This document shows, piece by piece, positions 5,228-8,744 of a stretch of DNA of 8,744 nucleotides. The first letter of the stretch is position 1, and each line of letters starts with the position of its first letter. Made by a program: the position numbers and the translations under genes. The DNA is from an uncultured Ignavibacteriota bacterium (GTDB taxonomy: Bacteria > Bacteroidota > Ignavibacteria > Tepidaquicellales > Tepidaquicellaceae). The stretch spans positions 1 through 8,744 of the forward strand of contig CALGII010000159.1 of assembly GCA_937915485.1 (NCBI GenBank), read 5' to 3'. Under the pieces are notes generated by a model that searched no databases, had not been told where the DNA came from, and worked only from the letters and a program-made list of their open reading frames with translations.

Positions 5228-5977
5228 ATGGATTTCAAAGCCGAATCGCTCGATTGCCCCAACTGCGGCGCGCCGCTCAACCTCGCTAAAGGCATCGAAT
5301 TTACTTTCTGCGAATACTGCCACTCGAGCATAAGAATCACCAAACACGAAGATACAGGCGAGGACACCGCTTCGCATATGGACGTTCCGCCCGAGGTCAT
5401 CGCCGAAGTGAAAAAACTCATACTCAACGGCTCGAAAGCCGAAGCTGTCGAACTCTATATGAAATCCGCCGGCATAGAAAAAGACGCTGCCGAAAAACTC
5501 GTCAATGCAATCGTCGCGAGCATTACGAACAGAATCATTCTGAACCGCCCGCTCAGCGCGAAAGGAATTTTCTTCGCTGTGTTTTTCTTCGCTGTCGCCG
5601 GGGTGACGTTCTGGCTGCTCGCCTCGCATACTGCCGATACGAAACCTGTTCAGGTGCTCTGCTGGATGGTGCTGATTTTCATGCTGATTAATATCGCTTC
5701 CATATTCCGCGCGATAATCACCACAATAAAATTCGCCGGCGTGAAATGGACGAAAGCCACGGTGCTGAAATTCGTGCTGATTAACACGAAGAAAAATCTC
5801 AGTTTCTACAAAGTCCTGCTCGACGTGAAGGAGCCGAACGGACTCTCGTTCAAAGCCGAAACAAACATTATGATAAAGAACGAAAACGTTTATAAACTTC
5901 AGGAAGGCAAAATCATAGACGTGAAATACCTCGAAAAGGATAAAAAGAATATCGTCGCGTCCGTCCAGAATCTCTGA
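5228..5977 (+). CDS. Zinc-ribbon two-TM membrane protein
   Basis: 249 residues with four visible parts. (a) Zinc ribbon at 10-31: CPNC at 10-13 and CEYC at 28-31, four likely metal-binding cysteines. (b) Residues about 55-97, VIAEVKKLILNGSKAEAVEL followed by YMKSAGIEKDAAEKLVNAI, resemble the ribosomal L7/L12 C-terminal-like helical motif found in some bacterial membrane proteins. (c) Two transmembrane segments, about 112-133 (AKGIFFAVFFFAVAGVTFWL) and 141-163. (d) A C-terminal beta-rich domain (about 175-249) with TKATVLKFVLI, FYKVLLDVKEPNG and a KLQEGKIIDVKYL stretch like the DUF3592-type small barrel. The ribbon and both ends are probably cytoplasmic. The start is taken as ATG 5228; an in-frame TTG at 5168 would add 20 residues that do not resemble the family and run into spacer repeat. 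No clear Shine-Dalgarno is seen. The role is unknown; substrate sensing or envelope quality control would be speculation. Confidence 0.85.
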   Translation: MDFKAESLDCPNCGAPLNLAKGIEFTFCEYCHSSIRITKHEDTGEDTASHMDVPPEVIAEVKKLILNGSKAEAVELYMKSAGIEKDAAEKLVNAIVASITNRIILNRPLSAKGIFFAVFFFAVAGVTFWLLASHTADTKPVQVLCWMVLIFMLINIASIFRAIITTIKFAGVKWTKATVLKFVLINTKKNLSFYKVLLDVKEPNGLSFKAETNIMIKNENVYKLQEGKIIDVKYLEKDKKNIVASVQNL

Positions 5978-5990
5978 ACCGTAAAGAAAG

Positions 5991-6127
5991 GTGACACTGA
6001 GTTTCACAGAGTAGTCACAGAGTCGCACAGAGTTACACAGAGTTACACAGAGTTACACAGAGTTTCACAGAGTTTCACCGAGGAGTCACAGAGTTACACC
6101 GAGGAGTCACAGAGTTACACCGAGGAG
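5991..6127. repeat. 10-bp/21-bp CACAGAG tandem repeat
   Basis: About thirteen head-to-tail variants of AGTTWCACAG with a 10-bp period, three of them identical AGTTACACAG in the middle (6031-6060). From 6083 the pattern changes to a 21-bp unit, GAGTCACAGAG plus TTACACCGAG, present in two perfect copies (6083-6103, 6104-6124). The stretch starts 13 nt after the stop of the gene ending at 5977. The strict 10-bp period puts the motif on one face of the helix. It is continuous with the AT-rich tail that follows. Confidence 0.8.
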
Positions 6128-6250
6128 AGAAAAAACAATTTTAAATTTTTAACTGTAATTTTGAAATTTTAAATTTACACTTTCAACTATTTTTCACTGT
6201 ACTTTTGAAATTTCAATTTTGCACTTTCAACTATTTTCCATTTTCAATTA
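6128..6250. repeat. G-poor AT-rich tail of module copy B
   Basis: Continuation of the tandem repeat and the rest of the 393-nt gene-free stretch 5978-6370. It shows the same order as 5091-5149: an A-rich link, TGTAATTTTG (6154-6163), then CACTTTCAACT (6178-6188) and a second GCACTTTCAACT (6221-6232) followed by ATTTTCCATTTTC. It has almost no G on the plus strand. From 6251 to 6370 I see only AT-rich leader and no recognisable promoter, RNA or terminator. Confidence 0.6.
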
Positions 6251-6370
6251 ATTCAGCATTGAATTTCCAAAAGAAATTTATTTAATTGAAAAAGCATCTA
6301 CGCGCTCGGCATTTTCTGTTTGCGATTTCCTCTCCTGTTTCCGCCGCGGAAAAACTTAAAATATTTTTCT

Positions 6371-6883
6371 ATGACTGAAGCACTCATCGTAATAGGCTCT
6401 TTCCTGCTCACGGCAATTGTAATTTTCTTCGGGCTGTATATTTCAGGCAATATGCCGAAAAAGAAACTTCACGAAGTTATTGTCGCTAACGGCGGCAATT
6501 TCGATTTCAGATTCTTCATTCACACGTCGCGTACGTACAGGATTTTCTTTCGCTACAACATTGAATATGAATTCGACACGAACCTGTCCTCGGACGACGA
6601 AACCTGCTTCGGCGTTACGGTTGATGCCGCGCTCATTCTTCCCGGCAAAGCCGACACGCCAGTCAAAAGGGGATTCGGCGATTTGCTCCCCGAAGGCGTG
6701 CCGCGGTATTCGGGCGGTTCGCTCTTCTATAAATTCGCGAACAGTTTCGGCGGATGCAGCAAATCCGCCACCGTCGTGCTCTGCATAATAAAAAAAGCGC
6801 GCATAGGCGAAATTAATTTCAAAGGTTCGATTACTCAGAGCGGAAATATTAAATCAGGTCGCTATAGTCTCTACATCTGCTGA
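6371..6883 (+). CDS. Single-pass membrane protein, unknown function
   Basis: 170 residues, not recognised as a family. The N-terminal segment EALIVIGSFLLTAIVIFFGL (3-22) is a transmembrane anchor or uncleaved signal; it is followed by KKK at 30-32, which favours a cytoplasmic location for the soluble part by the positive-inside rule, although the opposite topology is possible. The soluble part has beta-type segments (FDFRFFIHT 45-53, YRIFFRYNIEYEF 57-69, GVTVDAALIL 81-90, ATVVLCIIKK 133-142) and cysteines C79, C129, C138 and C170, the last residue. The ATG at 6371 is preferred: the in-frame TTG at 6320 would add 17 basic/proline-rich residues before the anchor. No Shine-Dalgarno is visible. 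GC content and codon use match the surrounding native genes. It lies 73 nt before the protease gene on the same strand and could be cotranscribed with it. Confidence 0.75.
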   Translation: MTEALIVIGSFLLTAIVIFFGLYISGNMPKKKLHEVIVANGGNFDFRFFIHTSRTYRIFFRYNIEYEFDTNLSSDDETCFGVTVDAALILPGKADTPVKRGFGDLLPEGVPRYSGGSLFYKFANSFGGCSKSATVVLCIIKKARIGEINFKGSITQSGNIKSGRYSLYIC

Positions 6884-6956
6884 CGTTTCCGTGTCTGCTC
6901 AATTATCGTTTCATTTCAATTTGCATATCCCTATTTTTACAAAACTCATTTACTTT

Positions 6957-8744
6957 ATGAAGAAATTTTTACTCGCTTTATTTCTCCTGATAGCCGGTGT
7001 CTCGTATTCCGCCTATCTTAATTTCGAGCCTGTTACAGTCACTCAGCCTAACGGCGCCGTACTGAATATCTATGCTTCCGGCGACGAGTTCTACAACTGG
7101 CTGCACGATAAGGACGGCTACACTATCATTCAGAACGTAACAACAGGTTACTATTGCTATGCCGTTCAGGACGGCAATAAACTAACTGCTTCCGTTTATG
7201 TCGCGGGCGTCTCTTCGCCATTCCTTCTCGGCTTTAAGCCGTGGCTTATGATTCCAGAATCGGAAATCTATGCCAAACGGAAAAATTTTTACAGCACCCT
7301 CAACAGTGAAAAATACGCCGCGCCGAAAACCGGCGCGATAAATAATCTCGTCGTGTTTATCAGGTTCGCCGACGAGAACGAATTTACCGATTCGCTAGCG
7401 TATTACAACCGCTTGTTCAATAATGAAGCGGCGAATACAAATTCGATGTACCGTTACTTTAAGGAATCTTCCTACAATCAACTGTCGGTTAAAACGAAGA
7501 TGTTCCCGAACCTGAATAACTACATCGTCACCTCGTTTCAGGATACGGGCGTGAGAGCGTACTATAAGCCCTATAACGCCTCGACGAATCCGCTCGGTTA
7601 TACTAGTTCCAACTCGACTCAACGGGAACACTCTCTTCTCAAAAGAGCGTCCGAGTACGTCGCGAATATGGTCCCCGATACCCTGAACCTTGACGGCGAC
7701 AATGACGGAAGAGTAGATAACGTCTGCTTCATCGTTTACGGAAACACGACAGCCTGGGCCGATTTGCTCTGGCCTCATATGTGGTCGCTGTATTCGATGA
7801 ATGCCTACATCCGCGGGAAAAGAGTATATACTTATAATTTCCAATTGCAGGTGAGCCTGCAGTCGAGCGGCGTCGGAGTCCTGTGCCACGAAATGTCGCA
7901 CTCGCTCGGTGCCCCCGACCTTTATCATTACACGAGCAACGGCATTGACCCGATGCAAAAATGGGACGTGATGTGCTCTAACACGAATCCGCCGCAATAT
8001 TCCTGCTCGTATATGAAAATGAAATACCTGACCTGGATTCCTTCGATTCCGGTTATTTCGGCGCCCGGAACCTATACTATGAAATATCTTATTTCGCCGA
8101 CAAACAATGCTTATAAAATTCTTTCGCCGTATTCATCGACGGAATTTTTTATCGTCGAATTCAGAAGGAGAGTCTCTCTCTTCGACGGTATGGTGCCGGG
8201 AGACGGGCTGATAGTTCTAAGGATAAATACCGCTGCAACCGGTAACGCTAACGGCCCGCCCGACGAAGTCTATGTTTACAGACCGAACGGAACGCTGACC
8301 GCGAACGGTTATCCTACTCAGGCGAACTTCTGCACCGAAGTCGGAAGGACGCAGTTTAATCTGTCAACGAACCCGACCCCGTTTCTCTCAACTGGAATTC
8401 AGGGCGGACTTAACATTACAAACGTTGGCTCTTATCTTGATTCGATAATCACGTTCACTCTCGGCGAGCCGACAAGTGTTGGAGGTTCTGTAACACCCGT
8501 GAGTTCCGAACTCGAACAGAATTATCCGAATCCGTTCAATCCCTCGACGAATATTGTTTACAGCGTTTCGAAAAAGGGATTTGTTTCGATGAAGATATTT
8601 GACATTGCCGGCAGGGAAGTCTCGACACTCGTGAATGATGTTCGCGAGCCGGGTAAATACAGCGTTATGTACGACGCGTCGGCTCTGCCATCAGGCGTGT
8701 ATTTCTGCAAGTTCACGGCTGGCGCTTATTCTTCGATGAAAAAA
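6957..8744 (+). CDS. M6-like secreted metalloprotease, T9SS-sorted (3' end cut)
   Basis: 596 residues are read without a stop to the window edge. An N-terminal signal peptide (MKKFLLALFLLIAGVSYS, cleavage near 18-19) is followed by a propeptide-like region (about 20-125) with NGAVLNIYASGDEFYNWLHD, typical of M6 (immune-inhibitor-A-like) proteases. The catalytic domain includes a calcium-binding-type DGDNDGRVD at 246-254 and the zinc motif HEMSHSLGAPD at 311-321 (zinc ligands H311 and H315, catalytic E312, probable third ligand D321), then WDVMC at 336-340. A C-terminal type A T9SS sorting domain starts at NYPNPFNPSTNI (522-533) and includes MKIFDIAGREV (545-555) and LPSGVYFCKF (577-586); it directs outer-membrane export and is cleaved or anchored there. 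Only about 5-10 residues should be missing. The role is probably degradation of external protein. The ATG at 6957 has no Shine-Dalgarno. The T9SS machinery must be elsewhere in the genome. Confidence 0.92.
   Translation, partial: MKKFLLALFLLIAGVSYSAYLNFEPVTVTQPNGAVLNIYASGDEFYNWLHDKDGYTIIQNVTTGYYCYAVQDGNKLTASVYVAGVSSPFLLGFKPWLMIPESEIYAKRKNFYSTLNSEKYAAPKTGAINNLVVFIRFADENEFTDSLAYYNRLFNNEAANTNSMYRYFKESSYNQLSVKTKMFPNLNNYIVTSFQDTGVRAYYKPYNASTNPLGYTSSNSTQREHSLLKRASEYVANMVPDTLNLDGDNDGRVDNVCFIVYGNTTAWADLLWPHMWSLYSMNAYIRGKRVYTYNFQLQVSLQSSGVGVLCHEMSHSLGAPDLYHYTSNGIDPMQKWDVMCSNTNPPQYSCSYMKMKYLTWIPSIPVISAPGTYTMKYLISPTNNAYKILSPYSSTEFFIVEFRRRVSLFDGMVPGDGLIVLRINTAATGNANGPPDEVYVYRPNGTLTANGYPTQANFCTEVGRTQFNLSTNPTPFLSTGIQGGLNITNVGSYLDSIITFTLGEPTSVGGSVTPVSSELEQNYPNPFNPSTNIVYSVSKKGFVSMKIFDIAGREVSTLVNDVREPGKYSVMYDASALPSGVYFCKFTAGAYSSMKK

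Noticed and set aside
5180..6028. Minus-strand open frame (282 codons) opposite the zinc-ribbon gene
   Set aside because: The plus strand has CxxC pairs, transmembrane segments and sensible composition; the minus frame has none and runs into the tandem repeat.
5991..6127. Possible CRISPR array or iteron origin
   Set aside because: The 10-bp and 21-bp units are contiguous with no spacers, and no replication initiator gene is in the window.
6320..6370. TTG start giving 17 more residues to the membrane protein at 6371
   Set aside because: It adds a basic, proline-containing stretch before the anchor; the ATG at 6371 starts directly before the hydrophobic segment.
7395..7997. Minus-strand open frame (200 codons) within the protease gene
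   Set aside because: The plus strand is continuous across it and encodes the HEMSH zinc motif; the antisense frame is a shadow.

Overview
The window looks like chromosomal DNA from an Ignavibacteria-type member of the Bacteroidota/Chlorobi group. The main clue is the last gene, a secreted protease with a type IX secretion (T9SS) C-terminal sorting domain of the NYPNPFNPST type. Other hints are weak or absent Shine-Dalgarno sequences before several genes and G-poor low-complexity spacers. The phylum is an inference; the window has no rRNA or other phylogenetic marker.

Layout. (1) 15-1793 (+): a complete GTP-dependent phosphoenolpyruvate carboxykinase, closed by a strong hairpin terminator at 1956-1985. 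(2) 2011-2236: a dense array of REP-like palindromes built on CGTYACGAAGC / GCTTCGTRACG, including two copies of a composite unit with an 18-bp perfect palindrome. (3) 2324-4342 (+): an AT-rich block with an Mrr-type restriction endonuclease, a small exported protein starting at TTG 15 nt downstream, and a REP-associated tyrosine transposase (RAYT, HUH/Y1 family). Two more palindromes of the same family, in opposite orientation, follow the transposase at 4363-4441. (4) 4535-5008 (-): an exported protein of unknown function. (5) 5228-5977 (+): a zinc-ribbon membrane protein with an L7/L12-like helical segment. (6) 6371-6883 (+): a single-pass membrane protein of unknown function. (7) 6957 to the window end (+): an M6-like metalloprotease with a T9SS sorting domain, cut off a few residues before its stop.

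The most notable region is 2011-4441. Its three genes are much poorer in GC than the genes around them (about 28-35% in hand-counted 60-base samples, against about 48-52% outside), and it is bracketed by palindromes of the kind RAYT proteins are known to act on. The simplest reading is an acquired defence/mobile-element island in which the transposase and its repeats sit together and an Mrr nuclease is carried between them. Whether the nuclease, exported protein and transposase work together is not shown by the sequence.

The spacers contain a second repeat family: 10-bp-period CACAGAG tandem repeats followed by an A/T-rich, G-poor tail with the core GCAYTTTCAACT. The full module occurs upstream of two membrane-protein genes (5065-5149 and 5991-6250), and the tail alone occurs at 4458-4483.
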